DNA of 64,000 nucleotides from Knufia peltigerae (taxonomy: Eukaryota; Ascomycota; Eurotiomycetes; Chaetothyriales; Trichomeriaceae). The stretch lies in the NCBI GenBank assembly GCA_030247855.1, contig JAPDRN010000105.1, positions 1 through 64,000 of the forward strand, read 5' to 3'. Made by a program: the position numbers and the translations under genes. Shown here in pieces: positions 21,671-33,126 of this stretch (positions within the stretch are counted from its first letter, which is position 1; each line of letters opens with the position of its first letter). The notes beneath the pieces are model-generated. The model searched no databases. It saw only the letters and a list, made by a program, of their open reading frames with translations, and was not told the origin of the DNA.

Positions 21671-23636
21671 ATGGGGCTTGCAACACCATCGAAAACATTC
21701 AATGGAGCTCATCTTCCGCTGACTAAGATTGGAGCTTCATCACCTCGGGCAGAGATGGTGGTTGAATTGCGACCGGCCGAGAACGGTCAGCACCCTGGTG
21801 CGACTGAAGGACATGTCGACAATCACACCAACGGCCACCTGGATAGCGTCGACGGAGCCGCGACCGTATATGGCCTGTCAAAAAGAGGCGCCTATAACAT
21901 GCTGCATAGAGATGTCTGGGGACCTCGATCGAAGCAGTTGAGTGATCCATGGACCCCTCAGAACCCAGGTGGCACGTAAGTCAGGGCATCACTCGGCGAT
22001 TCATTTGCTCCCTCCCCCTCCCCCAATAAAGTGCCAACCCGAGCAGGATCAACCTTCGCCTAGCGGAGAACGACATGTTACACGGCGAGATCGAAGACTA
22101 CATTCACACACAGGTGCGTTGTTTGGACGACAGCTGATCCCTCCCTGGGCGGTCCTGGTTTTCAACTGATACTGCCGACTTGTTAGCTTCGAGTCCAAGG
22201 GGTGCGACATCTCACCTACAGCACAGGTCCACAGGGGTCCCTTCGACTGCGCCGTGCCGCCGCTCGGTTTCTGGAGAAGGACTTTGACTCCCGGAGTGCC
22301 GTCACCTATGACGACATCTTCATCATGCCAGGCTTGACCAGTGCAGTAGACGCCATGGTGTGGTCGGTGTGTGACGAGGGGGACGGCGTCATCATCCCAC
22401 GGCCACTCTACAACGGGTTTAAGATCGATGTTCAGCATCGGACAGATGCCGTCGTCGTCGAGGCAGCTTTCCACGACTTGGAAGGTTACTCCTCAATCGA
22501 CGATGTGTTTGACGCAGCAATGAACCAAAAAGCACTCTCGAGAGCTTTGCGAAAGGCGCAGGACGATGGAATTAGGGTACGAGCAGTCTTGATTGCCAAG
22601 TACGGTTGAGTACGTCTCCTGCACGCCGATCCCCCCTGCTGACGACGACGCGCCAGTCCACACAACCCGCTCGGCAGATGCTACGTGAGTAAACCCTCGA
22701 TTCCATCTTTCCTCGAGTCCGCTGCGCACCGACTGGATTGCTAACACCGACATCGCTCTAGCCGGCGGAGACCCTCATGGGAATCGCAAACTTTTGCGGG
22801 CGTAATGGCTTGCACTTCATCTCGGACGAGATATATGCGCGCTCGACGTTTCGTAATGCCAATTTACCGGATGCGCCGCCCTTCATTTCCACCCTTGCCC
22901 TGGACATGTCCAGTGTAATCCCGCCCCGACTTCGCCATGTCCTCTACGGGGCCAGCAAGGACTTCTGCGCGAACGGCCTCAGGCTGGGGTTTCTGTACAC
23001 CAAGAACAGGGGGATCATGGGGTCGATTTCAAGTAATAGGTACGTCTGTTGATCTTGGCTCGTTGCTGTCGACCTCCGCCACCCTACTAATAGGCCCTCC
23101 AACAAGCCCTTTCTCATGGAGTCCTCACGTTCTCCAGGACGTCTGGGCCTCCATGTTGGAGAATGACGAATGGAGGCGCCGGTTTTTCGACAAGAACAAG
23201 ACATTGATGGCGGAGCGTTACCGTTATGCGACGAATTTTCTCAGAGAGCGGGGCATCGGATACTATGAGACGTTAGTATTCCTTATTCTTCGTTGTTCGA
23301 GGGGGGCACTGACAAACCTGAACAAGTTACGCTGGCGTTTTCCTCTGGGTCGACCTGCTACCGTACTTCTCGCGAAATACCGATTCCACAGACTCTGAAG
23401 TTACCGTCAACGGCACTCTAAATGCCTCATCTAAAGGCTCTGAGGCCTACCTCAGGTGTGAGGCCGAAATCGTTGATGCGTGTGCTAGTAACGGAGTGAT
23501 GATCGCACCGGGGTCATCCTACCGCGCCGAGGACCACGGGTGGTTTCGCGTGACATTCACCGCATCGGAAGCGTGCTTGAAGGAAGGACTTGACCGAATG
23601 TGGAAATCTCTTTGCGAAGTGCAGAATACCCGATGA
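21671..23636 (+). CDS. ACC synthase-like PLP-dependent aminotransferase (class I/II)
   Basis: 521 aa. Exons 21671-21975, 22047-22113, 22187-22599, 22657-22684 (28-nt mini-exon), 22762-23039, 23107-23271, 23327-23636. Fold-type I PLP enzyme of the 1-aminocyclopropane-1-carboxylate synthase group; fungal members mostly act as aminotransferases or C-S lyases in metabolite pathways. Landmarks: LRLAENDMLHGEIEDYI (substrate-proximal N-terminal motif), YSTGPQGSLRLRRAAARFL, ANPHNPLGRCYPAETLMG (the NPxG motif exists only with the mini-exon), SDEIYARSTF (cofactor Asp and Tyr), and YGASKDFCANGLRLG with the Schiff-base lysine. C-terminal YAGVFLWVDL and GWFRVTFTASEACL bind the substrate carboxylate. All key residues are intact. 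Two introns end in AAG acceptors (23106, 23326). The frame is open upstream only to a TTG, so the ATG at 21671 was chosen. Confidence 0.87.
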
Positions 23637-24497
23637 ACGAGAAGTGAGCAGGTCTTGTGGCTTTGTAAAGACGGATGATGTCTTGGATAGACCAAGTGAG
23701 ATCGCCATATACATAAACGACCTTGTGAGGCGGGTGAGAAGCATATTTTGATTGTATCGATCTGCTCGACGAAAAACTGTGAATGTTCCTCTCCCTGATT
23801 ACCCAACGGGAACACAGCTTTTGGTCCTGAACATGCCAAGAGGGCCACAGGTTGCCCCCATGAGTGGGAGTCCTTCGGGAGGGCGCCAAGCGCTCTTCTC
23901 CACGTCAGTTTCAGAGATTTACCCTCGAGGCTTCAGACAACCTTGATTCGTCAAGACTGGACATGTCCTCATGTCCTGCAGTAGGACCTGACATTTCGTA
24001 GTCTTCGAACTTTTCAAGTGCCGTATCAGACAACGGTGTGGAGAAGACCGGCTGATGGGAAAGCTCACAAGCGTCGAATACACCAGGTAGACATGCCAGT
24101 CCTCTGGTGCATATTTCGATTGGGTAGCTTGCGCCAGTGCGATGATAAGTCGACACTGATATCTGCCGATTTTCCCAACGCCCATCGACATCCCCCCCTT
24201 ATCCTTACTCTTACCAAAACTCTTCATCCTCCGGGTTTCTCTCTATACTCTTGCATGATACCAGAACGTGTACAGGGTGGATGACTCCCTACGCATCTGC
24301 ACGACCGATGACCAGGCTGCGCAAAGATGTGGTAAGAAGGGTTCATACAACTTGATCATGCACAAAAGTCTGCGAGCTACATGGTTTCTACAGTATGACT
24401 GCCTGCCTCTTGGTGGCCGGGGTTTTGGTGGAACTTGCTCTTTTTGAACTCTGTGTGCTCGACAAGGGCCAATCGACAATACGATCTCTCGGCATAT
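23637..24497. other. Convergent 3' region
   Basis: 861 bp between the 3' ends of the PLP enzyme (+) and the third Zn2Cys6 factor (-). Overlapping short frames only; none supported. Confidence 0.4.
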
Positions 24498-26773
24498 TCA
24501 CGGCGTCAATAGCAGAGGATGTTCGTCCAAGTCTTGCCAAAAGTCTAACTCACACCCCCAAAAGTCAGTGTAAGCTGGAAAGTTGAAACTCGAAAGGTCA
24601 ATTTGGTGTTGATTGTCATGTTGTGGAACATTCTGGCTGAAGTTATCCGGGTTTCGGAAATCGGCGATACGACCACTCGAGGAGAGCGCAACTCTCAGCA
24701 GACTCTGGATGGCACTCGTGGCCCGATGGAGCAAAGCATAATTGGGATCCCCGGGTTGAAGCAGTCCACCAAGTTGAATTTCCGAGGCAAAGACAGAAAG
24801 GTCCTGCAATATTTTAGGGACGTCCAGCGTCCGGGCATCCGGTTGCCAGAAAGAGGGACGTAGCATCGAGAAGCATATGACCCCGGCGGCTGGAAGGCCG
24901 TAATGCGCAACCTGTGGATGGGTCAGTCGCGTGTGGAGCGGCAAGGAGGATCTTTTTTGACCTTCCAAAGGAGACTCGTGCCCGCGTTCGCCAGCTTTTC
25001 TCTAAGAATTATGGCTTCGACAACTAGAGACAATATTTCTTCCGAGATATGGAGGGTTTCCAACTCTTCGTCATCCGAGTCGACGTCACCCCGGGTGACG
25101 TCGCCACTCTTCAGGAGGACCAGAATTTGTAGATAGGTCAAACGAATGTCGAGTAGGAGGTCACGCTCAAACGGAACGTGATCTTGGAGTGTACGGAGGC
25201 TACCCTGGAGTTTCAAATGGGTCGGTAACGAGCCCCATAAAGCCTCTGCTCTCGAGTAAACTGCCCTAAACGTGTATCAGTGCTCGCACGCTCCAGAGTG
25301 TGCAACCATCTCGACGTACGCAAATTTTTGCTTGCGTCGTTCTAGCAATGCATCATTTCCATGGAAGACCTCGAGGATCTCTTCTTTCAACGAAGCACAG
25401 CAGGCTGTCCAGCGCAGGCCCGTCACCTTGTCGGCCTGATCCCCTGGACCGAAAAAAGCCAGAGTCGCATCGGCCATAGGTCTTCCCAGATCGCTAAGTG
25501 CACCGTCCGAATTTCTGCTGTGGCAAGGGAGCTGAAAGCAGCAAAACTTTCGGCCCAGCCTCGGTGGACGTCCCAGAAACACAGCTACATTCTTGTCATC
25601 GGAGTATATTTGTGCAAAGGTCGACCGCCGCATTGCGATCAGAAAGTCTGGGATTGTGGGATCGTCCTCGATTCGCTCGTTGAATCCCAAGAACAACAAC
25701 GTGCTGATTACATCGCCTAGACGGCGCCACGCGATGTAACCTAGACGACGTTCAGAGGGTGTGACGTCACATACAACAGAGGGAATGCTCAGCTCACTTT
25801 GATCGCCGTCTACATTTGAGTGGAGAATGAAATTCTCATACTGACATATGAGTTGGAATTCATTTAGCAGATCAAGAGAAAGGGCAAACTCCAGGCATCG
25901 GTCTGAAAGGTCTGTAAGGGTTCGCTGGAAAACTCGCAGCTCTTGATGACAAGTGTACAGGGGCGGGAAAAAGGGAATGTCTGTGGTGGCTCGGCCTCCA
26001 ATGATCAGAGCAAGAGCTATGCTCTCCCACCTTACGTTGGTGTTGCTGAGTCTGGAGCAAAGGTCTTCCATTGAAGTCGTGGACATGATGCTGAGCGGTC
26101 TGCCGGAATTCTTGGAAATCCTTTGTGAGATGGCGGTTAGATCTTCGCCTACAAAGAGCTTACCCGCCAATAGTTGTTGCAATGTCTTTGCGCAGCTCTC
26201 CACGAACGAGGCACCAAGAGCTAGACTCACTCCCTTCTCTAGCCAAAAAGTTACCAGGTTCCCGTATTGTTGACCGTCAATCACGTTGAACAATTCCTCC
26301 AAGGCCTCGATTTGTTTGTTGGGGTGCCTACTGCTTAGATGTACCGAACCGGGTGTTGCAGATGTCGGACCTGCCGGAGATGGGTCTTGCGCATCGATCT
26401 GAAGATGGTTGAAGATGGTCGTGTGGCTGGAATATCCAAGATGACCGGCATTTGGATAGTGATGTTCGACGGACCCTTGTTCAGGAAGGGCCAAGGAGGG
26501 GTGCGGTTGGCCCTCCATCACCGTGTCGTCTAAAGTAGGGAGAGGTCTGAGGCAATGTAAGCATTGATAACTGATGAAAATCTAGTGTCACCGCATATAC
26601 TGTGTTTGACTATTCGTCCTGCGACGAAGCTTCTTGAAAGGTCTTTCACGGTAGGCACACGCTCGGAGCCGTCCCGACCGCGCGCATCGTTCGCAAATTG
26701 GACGGACATGGTCGCAGGCCAGCTTCATTTGTCTGCATGGCTCGCAAGCGGGGAGACGCGTGGGCTTGCCCAT
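24498..26773 (-). CDS. Zn2Cys6 transcription factor
   Basis: Nuclear regulator, 708 aa. Exons (minus) 26773-26592, 26546-25320, 25265-24962, 24911-24498. The zinc cluster is at the very N-terminus: C10-x2-C13-x6-C20-x6-C27-x2-C30-x8-C39, reading ACEPCRQMKLACDH, followed by basic RPFKKLRRR. The third loop of eight residues is longer than usual but occurs in some members. The middle region includes LGDVISTLLFLGFNERIEDD and SDLGRPMADATL typical of fungal-specific regulators; exon 3 reads AAVYSRAEALWGSLPTHLKL after removal of a 54-nt intron (GTACGT ... TTTAG), and the C-terminal region runs VAHYGLPAAGVICFSMLRPS. A splice into the alternative acceptor at the end of intron 1 would break the frame, so 26547 was chosen. 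Convergent with the PLP enzyme; regulated genes unknown. Confidence 0.86.
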
Positions 26774-27040
26774 CGGTCAGGGCAGTTTTGATTGCGACCA
26801 AGCGATATTGGGCGGAATGGTCAGAGATTACTCCGGCTAAGTCGAAGTCGACGATACCCTGCCCTGTTGATCACCGGGAGCTGAACTAGGGTGGAACATA
26901 CCGCCGAATTGGTACTGTTTAAGGGAAGTGTCCGGCGTGGATGGGGGAGCGGCTTTGTTGGCGGGGAATTCGGTCACCGCGGGGGATTTGCGGACCTTAT
27001 ACTAGGTCACCGTCGATCTCTGCGCTTAGCTTACAATACT
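26774..27040. other. 5' flank of the Zn2Cys6 factor
   Basis: Presumed promoter; a 63-codon frame antisense to the zinc cluster extends into it and is rejected. Confidence 0.35.
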
Positions 27041-27387
27041 AATACTCTTGAACGGAGGGTCCTAGTACTCCGTGGGGTACCTCGCCGATACCTGTCTTTA
27101 TAAGTTGAGACTTAGTACTTGTCTTAAAACGCTCTTTCTTTATTCTACCCGGAGGAGCGCTTGTTGTTGAGGCATCTTCTAGGGCCTCGGTCTAAGCCTA
27201 TTGATGTCCTCTTGCGGGAGTTGATGCGGCAACAAGAAAGACCTCACTCGGAGGAAGATTTACGCTCCCTTTTACTATATAAACAGATAGAAACCCTCCT
27301 CCTAGTGAGCGAGGACAGACTCATCAACACATCATATTGGACCCCCGACTATCAATTGGCCTAGTTTTCTGGCCTTCTTACAAATAC
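27041..27387 (+). mobile_element. Solo LTR, copy 3 (diverged; 5-bp target duplication)
   Basis: 27046-27382 (337 bp) aligns to the LTR copies at 7596 and 36263. Shared blocks include CTGTCTTTATAAGTTGAGAC, ATTTACGCTC, TTTTACTATATAA and ACATCATATTGGACCCC. Direct repeats AATAC lie immediately outside (27041-27045 and 27383-27387). Termini TCTTGAAC...TTCTTACA are degraded versions of TGTTAGAC...GTCTAACA. It is the oldest of the three by divergence. Confidence 0.75.
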
Positions 27388-27794
27388 TTACCTCACGAGG
27401 AGTGCGAACGTCAACTCCCAAGACTACGGAAAAGTAGGACCATGATCTTTCAGCTGTTCCACCAGAGAGGCAGTAAAGACCAAACATGACGGATTCCGAA
27501 TTCGAGAGTCGTGCTACCTCTGCTATTCGGAATTAGTGGTCTTCTTCCAGGGAGATGAATAAGTAGTTGCAACAAGTGCAACTGGATATTTAGCGCAGGG
27601 AAGCGTCCTCGACTTTTAGAGTGGCATGAGCGCCGGTAGATAGGACCAGAACTGATTTCATCTAACAGGAATCGGTGTGATGGTAGACATATCTTTTCCA
27701 GCTTATACATCCTGGCCTGTCCAGTGTATCAGAATGTACATCTATCGCGTACAGAGCGTTGGGATCCACAAGCATTTCTTGCGCTCGAGATCTG
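27388..27794. other. Intergenic between LTR copy 3 and amidohydrolase
   Basis: About 400 bp, nothing recognised beyond the 3' flank of the amidohydrolase. Confidence 0.35.
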
Positions 27795-29201
27795 CTATCT
27801 CGCTGCCTGGTCGCGTTTGAAGTCTTCTCTCACCTCAGTCGCGAAGGCTTCGTCGGTAAGAACCCGGAGTCCAGCGCCAGCCATACCCTTCCCCACGCCC
27901 ATAGCTAGAGCATGGGCGTCGGGCTTACGAGCAGCATCCCTGAAGCCGGCAGTATGAAGAGCTACGTCAGCGTCTGTCTGAATACAGAAGTTGCCGTGGA
28001 ACGAAGGCACCTCGTAGCTTACGTTCCCTTCATCTTGTTAGCTCCATGGGGTTCCTTAGGAACTCCTCAAAGGAAAACCTACCCATGTCGGTGCTGAAGC
28101 AACTCAAGTCACGGACACTTTGATCGTTGTAATATTTCTTCCCGCTGAGCGCCATGTTCTGAGTAAACTCGTTACACAGCGATTCATTCGGCCGCAAATC
28201 AGCGTACGGATCCATACTATATCGGCTTGGTTAGCTGCGTCTGAACCAAAGCGTATCGATGAAACGTCAAGTTACGTACACGGCAAGGAGTTCCAGAGAG
28301 CAACCGGTGGCGAGCGCGGCACCCTTGCAGCAGTTTTCAACCCTGGTGCGCAGCTCTTCCATTTGTGAGGATGTCTCTGAGCGTACACTCACCCGTACCG
28401 TGCTGGTATCGGGGATGACGTTATGCCCTGTCCCGGCCTGAGGGATAATTATGTTGATTCTGTCATTGGGCTTAATGTGTTGGCGGAGCAAGCCAACAGC
28501 ATTGTAGGCCAGACTTGCTGCATCGGCAGCATTGATACCTGCCCAAGGCATGGCAGCGGCGTGAGCGGGCCTGCCTTTAAATTTGGCAAGGAAGCCAACT
28601 GCAGCAAGACATGTCCCGTAAGCAATTCCATCAGCCTCGGGCATCTTGGACGCAAAGGGGGTGGGGTGAGTCATGATGGCTGCATCGACGTCCTTGTACG
28701 CTCCGGCGTTGATAAGCCTAATCTTGCCGCCCTCTCCCTCCTCCGCCGGGCAGCCAAGAAGTCTTACTCTCCCAGTGATAGAGGGGTCCGTCTTCATTGC
28801 TTCCACAACGCCGAGAAAGGCGGCGACGGAGGAGACACATATGAGGTTGTGTCCACAGCCGTGACCAATGACTGGTAGAGCATCGTACTCCGCGCAGTAG
28901 GTAACAACTCGCCCACCTTTGCCATACTCTGCGACGAAGGAAGTCTCCAGGCCAAATGCGTGCCTTTCCACAGTGACTCCCTTGGCCTCGAGAAACTGGG
29001 TAATGTTCTCATGAGCCTTGTATTCCTTGTAGCAAGTCTCGGGGTTGTCATGAATCTGCGTGAGCTGCAGTAAGCAAAGCGAATCGTTGCGAAAAGGCCC
29101 GAGATACGCCAAAGGCCTACCTTGAGGTTGAGTTCGCGAAGTTCGGGGTCATGAGCGTCAATCGCCTGCGCAGTGATGTGAAAATTCTTATTGGCGCTCA
29201 T
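27795..29201 (-). CDS. M20 family amidohydrolase/peptidase (PM20D2-like)
   Basis: 410 aa. Exons (minus) 29201-29121, 29064-28280, 28216-28083, 28027-27795. Zinc hydrolase cleaving amide bonds of N-acyl amino acids, dipeptides or related small amides; probably cytosolic (no signal peptide). Landmarks: IHDNPETCYKEYKAHENI (residues ~31-48), AEYDALPVIGHGCGHN with HGCGH at 95-99 (the CGHN motif), PAEEGEGGK at ~133-141 carrying the Glu-Glu pair, AIMTHPTP, GRPAHAAAMPWAGINAADA (dimerisation domain start), GTGHNVIPDT, then DLSCFSTDMGNVSYEVPSFH after splicing intron 28028-28082, which removes an in-frame stop. The last intron ends in an AAG acceptor. Divergent from the Dal5-like permease, 658 bp apart, consistent with uptake and hydrolysis of a nitrogen-containing amide (inference). 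Confidence 0.9.
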
Positions 29202-29859
29202 GGTGGTTGCTGATACATACACCTCGGTTTGTGCAAAGGAGGACCTGTGTGGTACTTTGCAATCGTGCTGTAGCTGTTTTACAGAGACTTTGGCAAGAGA
29301 TTATTACCAAGATGCCCCGACACTTTGGTGAATCCGGGATGTGACCTCGGAGTGATCGTCGGAGTGATCGTCGGAGTAAAAGATTGTTTAGCATGTTGTT
29401 CTCAAATCTTCGGTGAATTCTAACATAGCCATCGGCTCTTCAACCCCATGATCTACTCGATGACCTCAAAAGATGATGGGTTTAGTCTGTCTCATACAAC
29501 TAGTTAGGATTCGGCTCTCAGCCCCTCCTGACGGACCAAAGCCAAATGCGAACCATTTGGCGGATAACCAAGCTTCGAGGTGTCTCCTAGTCTGATGAGT
29601 ATTGTCAGGAGTAGCGATTTTATCTGTCCGGTCCGGTAAGGCGTTCAAGCTTGTACGTACTGTACATCATCTGCTCCCGTGCAGGTGTTTACAGTACAAA
29701 AGAAGTAGACAATGCCTCTGCCCAGAGGAAGATGTGGAGAAGTTGGGATCTCTATCATCTCAACACTTCTCCCCCACAAATGCCACAGCCTTTTGATATT
29801 GAGCCTCCTATTCTGCACACCCTGAACGGCCATCTCGTTGAAGTTCTCAGTCTGCCGCC
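29202..29859. promoter_or_regulatory. Divergent promoter: amidohydrolase / permease
   Basis: 658 bp between the divergent start codons. It holds a 12-bp unit (TCGGAGTGATCG) repeated 2.7 times at 29347-29378. Antisense frames here carry no motif. Confidence 0.5.
29347..29378. repeat. 12-bp tandem repeat in divergent promoter
   Basis: TCGGAGTGATCG occurs at 29347-29358 and 29359-29370, then TCGGAGTA begins a third copy. Each unit contains CGGAG, i.e. a CGG triplet of the kind read by Zn2Cys6 proteins; the match is suggestive only. Confidence 0.75.
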
Positions 29860-31813
29860 ATGGCCTCACAAGTCCTAGATCTATCTGTCGTCAAAGATGA
29901 CCTCGACATTGAGAGAGTGCAGAGTCTCCGTGCCGGCGAGATTACTATTGAGAGGAAAGCCTCACCAGTGACGAACGTTGATGCGGCTAGGGAGCTCAGC
30001 GTGCTCCGGAGAATCGACACATTGTATGTAAAGCTCACTCCCTTTGATCCATACGAGACAGAGGCTGACCTGTTTCGAAGCTTGATGCCACTCCTAGTGA
30101 CCAGCTATATGCTGCAGTTCATGGATAAAGTGTCTCTCGGAAACGCTAGTATCATGGGACTTCTTCCTGATCTTGTAAGTTGTTCTCTCCGAGTTGCCGT
30201 TAAAGAAGCCGAACTAATGTTTGAGTCCTTCACGACAGCATCTTGTCGGACAAGATTATTCTTGGGTCAGCGGCGTATTTTACTTTGGTTATCTTGCTGC
30301 CAGTTACCCGGTTTCCTTCATCCTCGTCCGCTATCCGCTTGGGAAATCTCTCGCCATCGCAATGTGAGCGCCTTGAATAGCATGATATCCGGAGACGCAA
30401 GATTTGATATGTTGATTGCAGGTTCATCTGGGGCATTATTCTCCTGTGCCATGCGGCGACATCCAGCTTTGCCGGGATCATGGTCACCCGTACGCTTTTG
30501 GGCGTCTTTGAGAGCGTAGTTAGCCCCGGCTTCACTCTCATCACAAGCATTTGGTACAAGCCGTCCGAGCACGCTCTACGTCACGGCTTCTGGTATGCTG
30601 GAAACTCCATGGGCGCCTGTATTGGCACTCTTATCGCCTTTGGATGTGCGCATATTCATCACAAAGGTGGGCTAGCAGCCTGGAGAGTGCGTAATTTTCC
30701 CGATTTACCGACCTTCTCCTTCAAGCTCCTTGGAATGCGGAAGACTAACAATCTGCCTCTCAGTACCTCTTTATCATTCTCGGCGCCTTGACCGTCGTTT
30801 GGGGTGCAGTGCTTTCTTGGAGGCTTCCAGATGAGCCACTGAAAGCCAAGTTCCTGAATGAGCTGGATCGACAAGTCGCTCACAACCGAGCCCAGTCTAA
30901 GACGAAGACCACAAAGACCAACAAGTGGGTCTATGCTCAATTTATCGAGACTCTCAGGGATCCCAAGACTTGGTTCCTTTTCTTGCTCGAAGGCACGTCT
31001 ACCCTGACGAACGGCATCGTTACCAACGTGAGTCTTTGTTCCCGCTGGTCCTCTAGATCAGTGTCCACGTAATCCACAAGTGTCGCGCTGACAACTGTTT
31101 GCAGTTTACATCCATAATTCTCTCGAGTTTCGGATTCAGTACCCTCACGACCTTGCTATTGAACATGCCGGTATATGGATTCCAGTTCATTAGCATCATG
31201 GTGTCTTCCTTCCTTGCCAGAAGGTTCCGCAGATCGAGAATTATCATCATCATCTGTGGCAGTCTCATAGCCTTGTTTGGTGCCATTATCATCATGAAGC
31301 TGCCTTATAGCAACAAGGGTGGACGCTTTGTGGGCCTCATGATGTTGATGGCCTCGACCAACGGCTTTTCCTTGACGCTGAGCCTAATTTCCAGCAATGT
31401 CGGTGGCTTCACCAAGCGGTCCACGACTAATGCTATATTCTTCATTGCCTACTGCGCCGGAAACATCGCAGGCCCACAACTTTATAAGGCCAAGGAGAAA
31501 CCCAAATACACGGTAGGATAACATTCCTTTCGTCGCATTGGTTCTCCTCTACGTTGGACGCGCGACTAATTATTCTTTGCTTCAGACTGCTTTCACGTCA
31601 ATTATGGCGGTGTCTGCCTTTGACATTGTTCTCCTCTTCCTGTTCAGGTGCTATCTTGACTGGATGAACAAAAAGCGAGATCGCGAGCAAGGCATCCACA
31701 TAGATCCCGAGATCCGTGGCGTGGATGATGTGGACGAGTCTAGGATACATCCCAGTACGGAAGGTGAAGACCTCACTGATTGGCAGAACCAGCGGTTCCG
31801 ATATGTGCTGTAA
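29860..31813 (+). CDS. Allantoate permease-family MFS transporter (second copy)
   Basis: 515 aa. Exons 29860-30023, 30081-30174, 30239-30363, 30422-30686, 30764-31027, 31105-31512, 31586-31813. Same ACS family as the gene at 12715 but with a different sequence and twice the introns. Landmarks: LLVTSYMLQFMDKVSLGNAS (span 1), GVFYFGYLAASYPVSFILVR, ESVVSPGFTLITSIWYKPSE, HGFWYAGNSMGACIG, LPYSNKGGRFVGLMMLM, and AIFFIAYCAGNIAGPQLYKA near the end. Intron 30024-30080 is 57 nt with no stop, so the unspliced frame is also open and would insert 19 residues before span 1; the GTATGT donor and GCTGAC branch argue that it is removed. Substrate unknown, probably an amide or ureide given the divergent M20 amidohydrolase. 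Confidence 0.88.
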
Positions 31814-33126
31814 CTTGACAAGCTGGCGGTTATCATCTATACAGAACTCGACTGCAGGGTGACTTGGAAGCATCGTAACTCCGTAGACTGTTGGTTTTTA
31901 GGAGAACAAAAAGCTGATTGGATATAGGGACATCGTGGTCTAGGCTGGAGGCCCATTAAGCACATGATCTTTGGTCAATCGTTGTAGTAAAAATAGCATT
32001 CGCCCAGGGGAAGATTAAGCTATTCCAGTGACGAACCATTTTCAATTTCCCAGAGGGAGCAGGCCTGACGGACTTCCCGTTAGAGAGATTTTCCAGAGGG
32101 AGATCATGAACAATCAGTACGTGTGCCAAAATTCCAGTATTGCTAGAGATTCCAAAGCGCGTACAGACGAAGTAGCTAGCTCTTCACAGGGCAGAGTCCT
32201 CTGTGACGAGGCTAAGCTAAGAAGAGAGACTACGAACCTGTAGAGGAGTCAGGTCATTAGCGACGAAATGACTTGGAATCGTAGCTTAATTAATGAACCG
32301 AATCCTAATACCACTGCTCTCAGGTTTGGGTACGTACAAAGGAGCTGGCGGGGATAGGATTCCGCGGCCTCTTCTTCCTCGACCAGATTTCATAGGAGAA
32401 AGTAGGCGTCTCGGAATACTGTGTCGCTTCTAGACTGAGAAACCTCTAATGGTATGACCTCTGCGTCTTCAATGGAGAATCATGCTGCCGAAGGGCAGAT
32501 ACTGGTGCCATATTTTGTAGCACATCAACGCCATGGTAGTCGCTGTCTAGATGCTCGCGACTTTTTCTATCGTATCGATAAGCGACTCTAGCCTTATCGT
32601 CGAGTCTGTTCCTGATAGGACTATCTTGATGTCTCACTTCACCTCCCTTGATTTGTAGGAAATCCACCTTTCTGTACTGATCGAGTCTCTTTTGTCGCAT
32701 CCATATCATCTGTCATTGTTCTCTCACACAAAGTGAGGAACCTTTCGCACATCAGATGTTTGCACTATCAAATCATATCGCGCAGGGGAGCTTCCAAGGC
32801 GGCCTTTGTCAGCGGTGGACGGCAATGCTTCACTCCACGGTGTTCCAGGCGAGACAGTGGTGTATGGCACGAAACGAGCTGCAGCGGCTCTGCCTCAAAC
32901 TGGAACACACGCAAAAACTTCGGCTACGGATAGATATTATGATGCGAGCGCGTGGGTAGAGATAGCCATGGCGCTCGTCGCGCAAACATGTGATTGTAAA
33001 GTGGATTAATCTACATGAGAGCGTAAACGTGTCCCTGAAAGACTCATGTATACCGACACGGTCTCTTCTGAAGGTTCGAAGTTGATGTGCATTTTTTCTT
33101 GCTTTTCTCATGTTTTTACCGCATGA
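31814..33126. other. Intergenic, unrecognised small frames
   Basis: 1.3 kb. The minus frame 32446-32709 (87 codons) and plus frames around 32733-33009 look open but match no family I know and have no splice context, so they are not called. Base composition is ordinary. Confidence 0.4.
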
